Positions 46,797-58,710 of a stretch of DNA of 64,000 nucleotides are shown in pieces. The notes beneath the pieces are model-generated. The model searched no databases. It was not told the DNA's origin and worked only from the letters and a program-made list of their open reading frames with translations. How positions within the stretch are numbered: position 1 is the stretch's first letter; the number at the start of each line of letters is the position of its first letter. The stretch comes from Metaphire vulgaris (taxonomy: Eukaryota; Annelida; Clitellata; Crassiclitellata; Megascolecidae): assembly GCA_018105865.1 (NCBI GenBank), contig CM030847.1, positions 14,157,089-14,221,088 on the forward strand, written 5' to 3'. A program made the translations under genes and the position numbers.

Positions 46797-47795
46797 GGAT
46801 GGGATAGACTCGCCGAAGCACAAAACCTCATCCATCCCTCCCTCATTCCATCCATCCGCCGAAGAATTTCTTCGTGGGAATTTGCGACTTCGAATGCCGA
46901 AAGCGATTTATCGGATCAATACGATCGATTAAGCTGCAGACAGAGACACGCATTCTTACATGACGCACTTATATGAGATGTTTTCTTCCTCAGTCAACTG
47001 GAAGCGAATGACGTGTGGTGACCCGAACAATGACCATTCGTGTCACGTCTCGACCAGAAACGGATCCTAGTCAGGCGCAAGGCTTGACGACGGAAGAATC
47101 GGTCTTAAAATCGCTGCCATTCACCTCTCCGGTCAGTCAGCATTCCTTCTCGTGACAATACTTGTCAAATTGACGGCTTAATCGAGACCACGCACTCTGT
47201 GACGAGTTGTTTTTACCTACAGGAATCCAGGTGTAAGTGGAAGCACGGATACAGAACTGCTCAAAATACTGGATACTCACTCCTGAATAATCTCTCCGGT
47301 CGTTTGTAGGGACATAAGGTAGGAAAATGTGCTTTAAAATATATATTACAAGCCTACTTGTATTATAGGCGAAAGTTGTCTATTTGAGTGAATGTCAGAA
47401 ACCTAGTCTTTGAATTGCAGCATTTGACCGCGGCGTATCGTCACAGAATCAATTGCTATCGATCGAATGCCATTTTATCTCTGGCACAAGTCGACATATT
47501 GCCTCCACAACGCACCCACCCACTGCTGGTGGTTTTCTTTTCATCGTGTGATCTTCCTGTGTGATTTTCCTTGAGAATGCCTCATCGCTCTGGTACCCAT
47601 GAGATAGATCACCGTTCAGACTGTGCTTCTATGCAGATCCTCATTAATATTTCATCCGATCCTAAGATAATGCTTGATAGCGTCGGTCGTATAACGATAT
47701 TGGGCCTATTCGGTATCTCTCGAATGTCTTGACGGCATACTAGGTAGACTCGGACAGAGAGTCAGATATGCGGCGTTTGACTGAATTCGATCCTC
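46020..47795. other. Non-coding DNA with (CCCT)n and (CT)n, CpG-richer than its surroundings
   Basis: (CCCT)n lies at about 46571-46602 and (CT)n at about 46752-46795. From 46480 to 47200 CG dinucleotides are more frequent than nearby, which could mark a promoter or 5' UTR, but I cannot point to an exon. The ORF at 46476-46976 runs through the simple repeats and is not supported. Confidence 0.45.
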
Positions 47796-47803
47796 GGATG
47801 CCC

Positions 47804-47960
47804 CAGTGGCGTAGCCAAGAGGGGTTTGGGGGAGTGGAATTCGCAAGGAGGCGCTTTATCAGCTGCCTGCAGGCATTGTACCTGCCGAAGTTTAGATGTC
47901 TTTGCAAAGCGCTCTTGACTATGGCCTTCGCCAGACAGATAGCGCTATGTAAATTGTCGT

Positions 47961-48034
<74 letters not shown>

Positions 48035-48320
48035 CCCCATTGGTTGCCCAACCAAACAATTTTGTATTGCATATTGCTGTTCTGTTGGTGGAGGGGAGCC
48101 AAAAACTGGTTTAAGGTACGAGCAAATATGAAAACAGAAGCAAGGACAAATATCAATACAGCTGTATTGGCGCTGTCCGCGCGCTCCATATATAGCTATA
48201 TAACTAACTTAAACAGGCGAAATAATGGATGAAGACCTTTTTTGCTTGTCAGGATTCTTTAACGTTGGAAATGCTCGTTCGTAAAGCCCCGCCCCCGGGG
48301 AAATCCTGGCTGCGCCACTG
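47804..48320. mobile_element. hAT-type MITE, CAGTGGCGTAGCC ends, containing a SINE tail
   Basis: It starts CAGTGGCGTAGCCAAGAGGG and ends CCTGGCTGCGCCACTG. Flanks GGATGCCC and ATAGGCCC agree at only 5 of 8 positions, so the insertion is old or the borders differ. A retroposon tail (AAAGCGCTCTTGACTATGGC, TAGCGCTATGTAAATTGTC, (TAA)n to about 48033) is nested in it. Module GACCTTTTTTGCTTGTCAG is at 48236. Confidence 0.65.
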
Positions 48321-48329
48321 ATAGGCCCT

Positions 48330-49250
48330 AAGTATCTCGGGCAATCATGTGTTCATTATTTTATGATTTATTTAGCGCTCTGAGTTGACGCCCAGCACAT
48401 TGATTTACGCAGTAATCATTTAAAGATAGCTGTAGGATGTGTCTTACTTTAGTTCGTTGGCAACGCAATGGAATCACAGTCGAAGCGACGCATTTAAAAT
48501 CCTATGATACAATTGATCTTTGATTGCAAAGAAACTCAATGGCTGCTATTCGAAGCGCTTCTATTTATTTTGGTTTGCTGTTGCTATAAACTTAAAGCGC
48601 TACTCGTTTCCCTAAATCAACCATCGCATAGATTCTATTTTAAAAATCAAAATCATAAAGTATATTTTAATGCGAATTTATGAGTTGTCTAAAGAGGTAC
48701 TTGTAAAGGGAATTTGCGTGAAAATGAGGAAATTTCTGATTATTGCTTAGATCTACTGGCCCTCTCCTCTGGTCCACTCTCTGTACATGCACTGGTCTAC
48801 TGTAGCCTATAAATGACATAGGGTAGTTTCATGTTGCCATTAAGAGATACTGAAACAGTTGGAATTCTCTCATCCACTGGACCGACTCTTAAATACCATT
48901 CGGTCAAATAGACATTTTTACGGAAAAGTAGGAATTAAATTTTAATATAGTTTAGCAGGACTTCCAATTTTGTGAATTGTTGGCAACATTTGATGGAACA
49001 TTTATGTATAATTCTCATGAAGTCATACTAATTATGCAATAATCTATAAAAAAGGTATTATCCAAATTTAAAAGCTATTTTACAAGACATTACTATTGTA
49101 AAGAACAATTCTGTTGTGTCATAAGTCATAGCAAACTGTCCAAACTTAAATTCGCTTTTATTTATTAGTGAAATCTATCAAAAGCAATAAATGTGAAGAG
49201 CAATTCTATATTTTGGCGCAGCTTGTCAACTCCCATTCTCTTCAAAAAAT
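48330..49250. other. AT-rich non-coding DNA, nothing recognised
   Basis: No exons, terminal repeats or RNA-gene motifs are seen. Confidence 0.5.
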
Positions 49251-49258
49251 TTAGTTTC

Positions 49259-49457
49259 ACAGCACAGCAACACAGCACCACCACAGCAACACAACACCAC
49301 CACAGCAACACAACACCACCACAGCAACACAGCACCACCACAGCAACACAGCATCAACACAGCAACACAGCACCACCACAGCAACACAGCACCACCACAG
49401 CAACACAGCACCACCACAGCAACACAGCACCACCACAGCAACACAGCACGACCACAG
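49259..49457. repeat. 19-bp minisatellite, about ten units
   Basis: The unit is close to CAGCAACACAGCACCACCA, tandem with few changes (AACACC for AGCACC in two early units, ATCAAC in the middle). Because 19 is not a multiple of 3, a frame cycles every 57 bases; the apparent QHHHSN-type ORFs on either strand are artefacts. Confidence 0.9.
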
Positions 49458-49898
49458 CATAGCTTTCTTTATGAAATCGTCGTGATGCTTGAGACTAATA
49501 GGTCATCTGCAGCGTAGGATTAGGCCTACATTAAGATTATTTTAAAAAAATCGATTCATGTTTGTAAAGATGTCTTGTTCATGTAATAGTTAGAGAACTA
49601 TTTTGTATATTCAAACTAAAAACCATTATGTCGAATAGTGGAAACTGTGGAACGGCGTAATATCCGACTGTTTGTATTAATAGACTAATGTTGGAATTGA
49701 CGTGCAGGACAGAGTATTGTATATAAACCGAGCGGCTTTCAATGCTGAAAACGAGCAAAGACGAGGTTGTAATATTGCGTTCAGATTAAAAGCAGACTGG
49801 GAAACGGGAAAGCATTGATTCTCAATCGGTCCTGTATGCCTTCTGATTGATGGTCTTCATTAGCAAATGGTATCGATAATGGTATTTGTGCGCAATAG

Positions 49899-50088
49899 GG
49901 GCGGGAAGAGGGCAGATTGGTAAGACGCCGGCGCAAATAGGATCGACTCTCCCGCCCCCCGTAGAAGAACTGGGGTCGAATCGGACTTCACTCGCCAGTA
50001 GCAGTGGCAACATTGCGAGGTTATTCGAATGCTCGGCGGAAAAGGCTGGCGGCCACCGTACGCCGATGAATGGTTCAGCCACTTAAAG
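49899..50088 (+). mobile_element. tRNA-headed SINE, copy 3
   Basis: It starts GGGGCGGGAAGAGGGCAGAT with A-box-like GGGCAGATTGGTAAG and B-box-like GGGGTCGAATC. The body AGTGGCAACATTGCGAGGTT and CCGATGAATGGTTCAGCCAC matches copy 2. It is followed at once by a hAT element. Confidence 0.65.
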
Positions 50089-50432
50089 CAGGGGTTCTTT
50101 ACCGAGGGTACTCGTGCCCCTTAGGGGTACTTGAAGGACGTTGTTGGGGTACTGAATAATCCTGAAATAAAGTCTGTTTAAAGACTTTTACTACAATTTA
50201 CCCTGTATACTATACAAATACTGTAGAAATTTTTGTACTAAATTAGAAATTTGAAAGAAAAATCAAACTTTCTGGCATGTGCACAGTCTGTGACAGATGC
50301 TTGTTGCAGTTTATAATAAATTTCAATATATTATAAAGGTTTGTCCTTAGATAAGGCACGCTTGTAGGGGGTATTTCATTCTCTTATATTTGTTTCAAGG
50401 GTACATAATCGTAACAAGGTTAAGAACCACAC
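50089..50432. mobile_element. hAT-type MITE, CAGGGGTTCTTTACC end
   Basis: The ends CAGGGGTTCTTTACC and GGTTAAGAACCACAC are inverted repeats with changes near the tip. Flanks ACTTAAAG and ACATAAGG match at 6 of 8. It is AT-rich inside with no ORF of note. Confidence 0.65.
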
Positions 50433-50519
50433 ACATAAGGACTTATGGTCACGAAATCTGGGTCAGCGCCGAACCCCAAAACGGTACACGAACCATGTGA
50501 ATCTACGGGCAGTCTTGCC

Positions 50520-50826
50520 CAGAGGCGTCGCGTAATGGAAGCCCGGGGGGTGCCCAGGCATGCACAAAAAATCTTGTTGTCTCTAAGATTTTCATAGCAT
50601 TGAATGATAACTATAGTATTAACGTTTATAATTGTTGCGTTTTAGTTTACTAGTACCACACTCAACTCAACTTAATTGCTAAAAGACAGACTCACTTCTA
50701 AAGTGTAAAAAGACACGTTGAGACCAAACTGTTATTCATCGGTGAAATTTTTATCAGGGCTTCGGGAATGGGCATGCCACCCCCCCCCCCACACACACAG
50801 AAAAATTGCTGCTGGCGATGCCACTG
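50520..50826. mobile_element. Probable hAT-type MITE, CAGAGGCGTCGCG end
   Basis: The ends CAGAGGCGTCGCG and GGCGATGCCACTG are imperfect inverted repeats. The flanks agree at 5 of 8 positions only. A C-run followed by ACACACACA lies near the right end. Confidence 0.45.
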
Positions 50827-50938
50827 GCCTTAGCTGCGTTCTGTAATAATAATCTTGTTTGCTGCCTTCGCCTCTAATGCTGAGCAATAAATAAGTTAAA
50901 ATGGAGAGCGTCTTCGTTCGGCCATGCTGACCATCTCT

Positions 50939-50970
<32 letters not shown>

Positions 50971-51813
50971 GTGTATCTCCATTTCCTTTCGGCAAACAGT
51001 GTCAGCGTTCTGTCTTTGAAGTCTCATTTCTTTTTCTTTGCGTTGTTTTAATTTACACGCGAATGCGCTGCAATAAAACGCAGAAAACGATTTTTTCCTT
51101 CAATTTGCGGCTTCCTGTCAATAGAGACAATACATCAATGCTGTTTCTCGGTGTTTTGCTCGAGAGCATTCTTAATAGATATGATTTTGAAACTAGACAA
51201 TTCTGGCGCGTCTTGTCCAAAAAATATCTCCAATAATTCACTTTCGATTTAATTACCAATTTACATATTAAGAAATCACAGGTTACTAATGATGAACGAC
51301 AATAATTTACACATAAAATATATGTTCGTTCAGCAGGTCTAAAGGCTAAATCCGGCTTAAAATCGTGGACGAAATGTTAAAATTAACGTCAATCGCCTAG
51401 GATTAAGTCCTAGTTTTCTAGCAAAGCATGTCCATAGCGTCCCACGCATAGCACCTCTGAATCCAAAACTTTCACTGGAAACTCTTGCTTCGCTGAATGA
51501 GGAATTTTATCTGCTTGTCCTGCTAATCCAGCGTTTGAGAGTACAGTATGTTCCAGTGCACACCTCCAATGTTTCAGACAATCCGACCGATAGGGTTTGC
51601 CAGCAGATCTGCATTTCGAAGATTCGACGAATTTCAGGACGTAACAGTGGTCGTTATGCGCGAATGTTATTACGACGAGACAGACTCGGGGTCGTAGAGA
51701 ATAATTCTCTAATTTAGCATAAACTGAGTTGTCTCAAAATTCTTATGAAGAGGAATCGCAGGGTTAGGCCTATGTTTATCTGGAAATTCTCTCGAACATC
51801 AAAGACTCAAACG
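50827..51813. other. Non-coding DNA with a (CTG)n run
   Basis: (CTG)n of about 9 units lies at about 50940-50967. I see no exon with both splice borders. Confidence 0.45.
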
Positions 51814-52175
51814 CAGGCCATCCGAGAGGGGGGCAGGGGGGGCAACTGCACAGGGGCTCGGCGGTCTGGAGGGGGCCCGGGCCGATGATGAATATGTATA
51901 ATTAACAATAAAATGAATAATAACAACTAAAGAATGGTTAAAATGTCAGTTCAGCAGAGGGGCCCGGCGAGCACAAGGGGGCCCGGGACACAGTGCTAAA
52001 TGGCTGACGAGCAAAAAAAAAGGTCGTCAACACTTAAAATAATAAAACACTACACTTATATAGTAAACGGCTGACGAGCAAAAAAAAAAAAAAAAAAAGG
52101 TCGCCAAGAAATTATGACGAAAAGGGCCCGTCGGCCATTCTGCACAGGGGCCCGGAATTTCTCTCGGAGGGCCTG
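51814..52175. mobile_element. hAT-type MITE, CAGGCC/CAGGGCC family, perfect target duplication
   Basis: The ends CAGGCCATCCGAGAGG and CTCTCGGAGGGCCTG are inverted. CTCAAACG flanks both sides exactly (51806-51813 and 52176-52183). The same subterminal blocks as 26450-26717 occur (GCACAGGGGCCCGGAATTT). Two module copies have long A runs (near 52007 and 52074), one with 18 A. Confidence 0.9.
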
Positions 52176-52318
52176 CTCAAACGTATTCTTGCGCCGCTGA
52201 GGGCAAGCGATCAGTTTCAAGTCCTCGGTGCTTTATGTTGAGGCCAGGATCAACAGGAGGAAGACAGTTCATGTCACCCCCACAGTCCACTTTATATGGT
52301 CTGCGCAATGCTTTAGAT

Positions 52319-52390
52319 CAGGGGCTGACAATCTGCGGTCCGCGGGACGTATGCGGCCCGCGGGGACCTTTTATGCGGTCCTTCGTATTT
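52319..52390. mobile_element. Left end of a hAT-like element, CAGGGGCTGACAATC
   Basis: CAGGGGCTGACAATCTGCGG followed by CCGCGGGAC and GCGGCCCGCGGGG is the typical left end of Charlie-like hAT elements. No convincing right end is seen. Confidence 0.45.
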
Positions 52391-53355
52391 TCTTAATTCG
52401 TGAAAAATAATTCCTTTAATTAATTTAATTACAGGAATCAACTTCCCTCTGTATTTCTATGCACTTTGGATGTCAGACTATTACAGTTGTGAACTTCACA
52501 GTAAACTTGTACTTTGTAAGCAAACTTCTATAGTGCTCCTTCATAATGCACAGTAGCATCAGCCGATGGCAAACCGAAATCCAAATCATTAAAGATCCAG
52601 GTCACGTCCCGGATCATGGCGGATAAGCCAGGTCAAAAAATGGGTTTTTAATTATGTTCTAAAAACTTTCGATGTTATATGATTAATTATTTAATATAAT
52701 TGAGGACGTTCAGTTTGCATTGGTATATTGTACTTATAATTAGTTTAATTAATTTTCTTTTCCTGTATGATCATTAATAAATCAAAGCATATAGCCTATC
52801 TCGCTCACAAATGCACATTTTGAATTTTTTTGAATACGAGTTTCAACCATTACTTTAACGCAGGATTAAGGAAAACTAGTTGAAAATATCTACAGTTACG
52901 AGAATCTCATTAAATAATTTAAAGCTTAAACTACTTTAAACTAGTATATAAGTTCAGATTATTAATATTATCATTACAGTCCTTTGAAATTGTTTAGTAT
53001 TTGTTTATTTTATCGACTCCATCATAACCAGAAATTACATGCGAACCTCCGGCCTATTTTTAATCTCAATTCGACACCTTGCATCGAATAGTTTGCTTTA
53101 GAATCAGTTCAGTGCATCATATCCAAGCGCCAAATAAATTAAACATTAACAATGACGAAAATGTGTCACCATGCAGTTAAGCCTCGCAAAATTAAGTACT
53201 AAACTGGAAGACCGTGAATCGATATAGGCCTATGTTTCTATGAACTTATTTTAAAAAGTTGTAAATAGTTCTATTGACAAATTTATAGACCGACAAATTG
53301 ACAGATTGAACACAATGCTAATAACATTGGAACAGTTGGCACACAAAGACGTTAA
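52391..53355. other. AT-rich non-coding DNA
   Basis: Nothing recognised on either strand. Confidence 0.5.
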
Positions 53356-53359
53356 ATAG

Positions 53360-53655
53360 TAACCCTTCCACGCATTCTGTCCATTTCATTTCCCATAATT
53401 CCTGCATTATCTTCTCAAGTCTTCAGGTCTAAGCTTAAATCCTTCCCTTTTCTGAAATCATTTCCTCCATAGCCGTAACAATCTACATGTAGACTCACTG
53501 CCCTTCGGATATTTTAACCATTGCCTGGCCGATCTTTCACCTTTCCCATAGCTATTTTAAGAAAGGCTGAGCGCCTAAGAGTAAGCAGCCACTGTTGTGC
53601 TGCTTTCCAAAGCGTTATATAAACCCACAAGATTTTACTTACTTACTTACTTACT
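53360..53655 (+). mobile_element. L2-like LINE 3' end, short copy
   Basis: It follows 38221-38490 closely: CCTGCATTATCTTCTCAAGT, CAGGTCTAAGCTTAAATCC, CTGCCCTTCGGATATTTTAA, GCTATTTTAAGAAAGGCTG, AAAGCGTTATATAAACCC and a (TTAC)n tail of five units. It contains only the last codons of the ORF. Confidence 0.85.
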
Positions 53656-53704
53656 TACCTGTATGACACTGCTGTCAATTTATATGCAAAGTGCTTTTGA
53701 TAGG

Positions 53705-53747
<43 letters not shown>

Positions 53748-55190
53748 AAGTGTCCAAATCAACGAAGGCTCCCGGACATGAGTCGCTAATCAAGCGGTAA
53801 CTGATCGCATGAATGGGAGAGAGAGACAGGTGCTCAGGGTTGCCATGACGACGACTGGCCAAAGCAGTCAATCGTTATCCAGACTTCAGCAAAGGTGGTC
53901 ACGATATGGCAATTTATATAGCGCACTTTCGAAGTGCGCATGCGTGACGCTGGATCGGAACAATTCAGACTGTCAAAAGAGTACATGCACGAATTCAACA
54001 AACGATGCAGAGTTTCGCATTCGCTGATATTGCACAAGTGCTCCGATTCAGTGTTTTGTCTGCCACATCCCAGCCTTCTTCTGAAATGATTTTTCTCTTT
54101 TCTGCCAATTTTTGGAACGCTTAGTTCCAGTGAACAGAAACTGCTGACGTAGCCTGGAGGTGCGTAGCCAGGAATTTGAGTTGGGGAGGTATACAATTTT
54201 GGGGGTATATATTGTTATATATGTTAGGCCTATATATAATATATGTATATATTATATTATATACATATTATATATATTCGATATTATTTATGTTATATAT
54301 ATAGTCTACATGCTATATATATATATATTATATATAGGCCTACTGTATTATATGTACTGATTTTTGGGAGGTACATATACCGATATATCCCCCGTCGCTA
54401 CTTCCCTGGCAGCACTTGTTCCTTTTTTATGGTTAAGCAAAATTGACTGTCATGAATGGCGCCAAGTATAATCAAATCTTGATAAGCGGACCATTGAAGG
54501 CAACAGAGTCAGCAATAATTATTAAGCGCTGATACGTCTTTGTAGACAACCACTCAATTAGTCAACCACTCAGAATGGCAGACTCCACGACGACCAACAG
54601 TAGTGAAAATTAGAAAATCAAGGAGAAATCTAGAAGCCAAATTGAAAATGTCATTCGACACGAAAGGGCTACTAAATGGAAAGTGCTGTTAAGCGTTGAC
54701 TCGATAACATAAAACTCGTCAAAACATTTAAACTATTCAATATTCGTATGGAATCTGAATTTAAGAAAGATTTTTCTTCGCCTACCTTCAAAGAGCGCTT
54801 AGTCTAAAAGGCGCTATATAAATTCTTATTTCTCGCTTGCATTTGGAGGAGCACTTTCTGCAGGGCCTTGTGAACGGATGACAAGAAGGGAAAACGCAAC
54901 AAGATGGTTGCTTCAAAAAGGAAAGAGTTGACTCTAAATTCGCATAATCTTAGCAGTCTTGATCTTAAATTTTAATACGGAACTGATTTGTTTGAAAAGA
55001 AACACTTGAAGTCTAGATTGAAAGACCATCTAGAGAAATTCCCGCAGAAGCAAAACACTGGTTGGCAATAGAACTTCTTAATTACCAAGCAGGACAACTT
55101 CTTGGCGTCGCCAATATTAACGTCTGAATTTCCACGCAAACAAAAGTGTTTATTAGATAAATAATTTTTTTGGGAAAGAGATGACAAGGG
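53656..55190. other. Non-coding DNA with (CT)n, an AT tract and a decayed MITE
   Basis: (CT)n lies at about 53708-53744. At 54155-54420, GTGCGTAGCCAGGAATTTGA and, on the right, CCCCGTCGCTACTTCCCTGG suggest a decayed CAGTGGCGTAGC-type MITE with a long TATATA insert. AAGGCGCTATATAAATTC at about 54810 is a solitary retroposon tail. Confidence 0.5.
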
Positions 55191-55191
55191 T

Positions 55192-55503
55192 CAGTGGCGG
55201 TTCCACGTGGGGGATGAGTGGGGATGCATCCCCCACCAGAATTATTTTTTTTGTTTCTCAAACTATTTTTGGGTCAAAGTAAAGTAAAATGACGGGAAAC
55301 ACTACAGGTGACCTTTTTTGCTTGTCAGCATATTTTTCGTTAAAAGTCTAGGAAAATTCGGTAAAAATTGCCTTTTTTGCTTGTCAGCCTTCTTTTTCTT
55401 TTTCGGCAAAGTTTATTGATTTTCCCCCTCGATTTTCATGCCCACACCAACTTCTTATGAATTTATTTCATCCCCCGTCAAAGAAATCCTTGAACCGCCA
55501 CTG
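55192..55503. mobile_element. hAT-type MITE, CAGTGGCGGTTCC ends
   Basis: The ends CAGTGGCGGTTCC and GAACCGCCACTG are inverted repeats. The 8-bp flanks do not match, so the target duplication is lost or the borders are off. Two strong module copies, CCTTTTTTGCTTGTCAG, lie at about 55313 and 55374. Confidence 0.7.
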
Positions 55504-56315
55504 ATAAAAGAGTTTGAAATTGCATCGAGCAAACTTCTGAGAATAAATGAACGGAGGAAATGTACAAATGGATGTGATTTACACGCAATTACTGTCCATA
55601 ACAAAACGAGTTGGTCAGTTTTGGCCTATTCAAGTAACTATTCTTACAGAATCATTGACTTTGACCTACAACACGACACTACAAAAATTGTGTCGATAAT
55701 ATATAATAATAATAGCAGTAATAACAATAATAATAAATATTATCATCATGGAATAACGCTATTTTATTAATGTCATTGAATTCGTTGATGGTCGCTGTCT
55801 GATTTGAATCGCGGTCCTTTATTGTCAAATCCAATTTATGTCAGACCGATTTTCCGGACCCGTTTATGGTGGACAGGCAATAGAGAACCAAGTATTATAT
55901 ACTGAATGTACGAGCATATAGCGTACCATTAGATCGAAATGTGAAACGTTTCAATTTCTTTCTAAAAGAATGAAAATCAGTGAAAGCAGTTCCGCACTTC
56001 TTGCGAAGATACGTCATCCGAAAAGCAATCCAATGGAATGGCTATGCTTTAGCAATGCATCGCTGCGATGCATGAAAGCAAAGCCATATATTTTACCGGA
56101 GAGTCACGGTATTTTTTAGTAAGAACAGCGTTTTAAAAGCATCAAATGGAGTCGATTAGGTTTAAGTAGTGATGCGCGGTATACAGGGATTTAAAAAAAT
56201 ACCGCGACATTAAAAGTGACAGCCTCAATAACACCACATGGAATACCGCTAAATACCGCGGTTTATCGTTAGGCGGTATAGATTTTTAAATGGGCATTTG
56301 GAGATGATGATGATG

Positions 56316-56394
<79 letters not shown>

Positions 56395-56634
56395 TGATGA
56401 ATGATATCACATATAGTTTTCATTTCTAATATCTTTAGAAGTGACGTCAGTGACTGACTAATCTCACGTGATCTCGTAAAGTAAGTCATAAAAGTTTTAA
56501 GAAAACTGCGTTTCTGCGCCGATCGTTGCAGTCTTAACCCGTAACTTCGTGTTACAGTTTAAAGTTTCCTGCGAAAATAGTAAATAGGATAGTAATTGAT
56601 TGCAAACAAACGAAATGCATTCGGATTTTGATAA
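55504..56634. other. Non-coding DNA with (TAA)n and a mirrored ATACCGC motif
   Basis: Around 56175-56280, GGTATACAGGG, AATACCGCGACAT, AATACCGCGGTTTAT and AGGCGGTATAG suggest the remains of a small inverted element. (TAA)n runs from about 56317 to 56391. Confidence 0.5.
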
Positions 56635-57050
56635 GGGGCTGTCCATTAATTACGTCAACAAAATGGGTGGAGGGGTTTGAAAAGTTTGACAGTTGTTGGC
56701 AGAGGGACACTGACAAGAGTCAAGTGGGGGTGGGGAGGGGGCTCAAGAGAAGTTGACGTCAACAATTTCACTTTTTACAAATAGCCAAAAAAGAGGAAAT
56801 TTCATGGAAAACTATTTATTACAACGAAGACAAACCTGACAAGTACAGAAGTTGTTTTCACACTTGATAGTAAAAAAGGGAGGTCATCACAGCACAAAAA
56901 CAATAGCCTTCAAAACATTTTAGAGGGACCCGTCACTTACCTTAGGGGTCAACAGTTGTTGACATAATAACAGGGGTCACTGAAAGTTGACAGTTGTTAA
57001 CAGAGGTCAAACATTGCCAAACAATGTTGACGTAATTAATGGATAGCCCC
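56635..57050. mobile_element. PIF/Harbinger-like MITE with TAA target
   Basis: The ends GGGGCTGTCCATTAATTACG and CGTAATTAATGGATAGCCCC are near-perfect inverted repeats. TAA flanks both sides (56632-56634 and 57051-57053), the 3-bp target typical of PIF/Harbinger. Internal AGTTGACGTCAACAATTTC and CAGTTGTTGACA blocks are shared with 35990-36410. Confidence 0.82.
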
Positions 57051-57053
57051 TAA

Positions 57054-57814
57054 TGAAAAGACAGCCGATATGGTTGAACTTGAAACTGAAGGCAGAAGGA
57101 GATTGTGACGGTAGAAAAAAAACTGTTTCTAGCCAATCTGAACTTATTCCAAGTCTGGTAATCAGATCCGGTGCGTTACCTTTGGGGGCCCCTGCAACTT
57201 TTCACGAGCGACCCCTGCAACTTTTTGAAAAGTCTTGACAAGCAAAAAAGGTCTTTTTAAGGTGTACACACAAACATAGAAACACAGTGATTGTGCCACA
57301 GCAATCACAAATTAAACTTTTCTTCTCAATAACTTACTTGGAATAACTTAAGAATAAAGAAAAATGAAAACTCTTAAATATCCGAGGCCGGCGGGGTCCC
57401 TGCGGCCGGCGGGGCCCCACGCGCCGGTTCTGCTGGTAATGCTGTTTTCGTTATTCAGCAGAATTTGTCTAAGAGTAAGGACGCCACGAAATATAGCGGT
57501 ATTTTTGACACGGTATATTAATTATCGTCGAGCATTTTCTAATGCCGCGCATCGCTGAGTTTAAGCGCGCAATCAAGCAACCATATAAAGGCATTTCAAA
57601 CAGACGACACCAGCTTAAGGATCTTAATTACACCGTTGACAAACACGCATGCTGCGAAAAGATACAGAAAAACTGGCATCCCATATCCACTGTATAAAAA
57701 ACCCGATAGCCTATCACAAGTTTCGTTTCTTTACGTAGACTATGGGATACCATATGTGAAAAAAGTAGCGTCTGATGAAGCAGTTCTGCTGAACTCAGGT
57801 CAGGGCCTCAGGGC
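57054..57814. other. Non-coding DNA with a CCGGC-rich block
   Basis: GGGGGCCCCTGCAACTTTT and GACAAGCAAAAAAGGTC near 57190-57255 and the inverted CCGGCGGGG blocks at 57388-57426 look like parts of another decayed MITE without clear borders. Confidence 0.4.
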
Positions 57815-57985
57815 CAGTGTTTAATCTAGACTCTGGACTCCGGGGGTAGGGGGAACTGACAAGGCCGGGAGGAATTCTGCTAGTGTGCTGCTGTTAGTTA
57901 ATGTAGAATGCCAAAATTTCCGGGGAATTTGAAATTTCCGGGGGAAGGGCAATTTTCACCCGGAAACGGCCTAGATTAAACCCTG
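57815..57985. mobile_element. hAT-type MITE, CAGTGTTTAATCTAG ends
   Basis: The ends CAGTGTTTAATCTAGAC and CCTAGATTAAACCCTG are inverted. Flanks CTCAGGGC (57807-57814) and CTCAGGGG (57986-57993) match at 7 of 8. Internal AATTTCCGGGGGAAGGG blocks are present. The right duplication overlaps the start of the next element. Confidence 0.78.
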
Positions 57986-57987
57986 CT

Positions 57988-58361
57988 CAGGGGTGGTTCC
58001 ACGTTGGGGATGATTGGGGATGCAACCCCACCGACCCACTAAAAATGCGTCTTCAATGGAAGATGATCGTCTAAACGGATTAGCCTTCATGTATATATCC
58101 ACGAAGAAATGGACATAGGCTATCTATAGATAATGTCATCGACAAATTCGCTTCCAGCAAAAGAAAACTCGATTTTGCACTGACTTTGTACAACCAGACT
58201 AAAATGGCTTCTATACATTGTCAATTCTGAACATTATATCTTATAAATCAAATCTACAGATTTCTTCTAAACCGTTTACATATAATTCCTTTGACAATTG
58301 GCGGTATCTTCCTAGAAATTCATTGCATCCCACCCACCAAGAGTTCTTGGAATCGCCACAG
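57988..58361. mobile_element. Probable hAT-type MITE, CAGGGGTGGTTCC ends
   Basis: The ends CAGGGGTGGTTCC and GGAATCGCCACAG are imperfect inverted repeats, and the left region GTTGGGGATGATTGGGGATG matches that of 55192-55503. The flanks do not match. Confidence 0.5.
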
Positions 58362-58710
58362 CTGGTGATAATATATAATGACTGCTACTTTGGTGTTTTG
58401 GCTTCGACGTATTTTTATCCGAAGAAGAGTTTCGAGTTAAGCAATTATAAATAATCTAAGCAACAAAGAAGTTAGAGCGCAAAGAACGCTCCGTCAGTCT
58501 ATGGCCGGCGTATTAATGTCTACACGCATACTTTCTGGCCGAATTTTAGGCAACGGAAGATGCATTCAGTTGTAACCATAACAATTTTCAATCCGAAATT
58601 CAGCAGTTAAAGAGAGCATTATAATTTTGTGATCTTTTCGATCGAAAAGATAGCAGAATCAGTGCTCTTTGACTGCCGAATTTCTTATTCTTGTGGTGTT
58701 GAATGGCACC

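Noticed and set aside
46476..46976. 166-codon ORF in a CpG-richer stretch
   Set aside because: It runs through (CCCT)n and (CT)n; the remaining sequence shows no family. I kept only the note on CpG content.
49253..49460. CRISPR-like array
   Set aside because: Units are directly adjacent without spacers, in a eukaryotic genome; this is a minisatellite.
49193..49462. Gln/His/Thr-rich ORF and Cys/Trp-rich reverse ORFs
   Set aside because: They come from a 19-bp minisatellite whose frame cycles every three units; both strands stay open by chance.
53809..54027. 72-codon ORF near a GCGC motif
   Set aside because: It overlaps a reversed retroposon-tail-like sequence (TTTATATAGCGC) and has no support.
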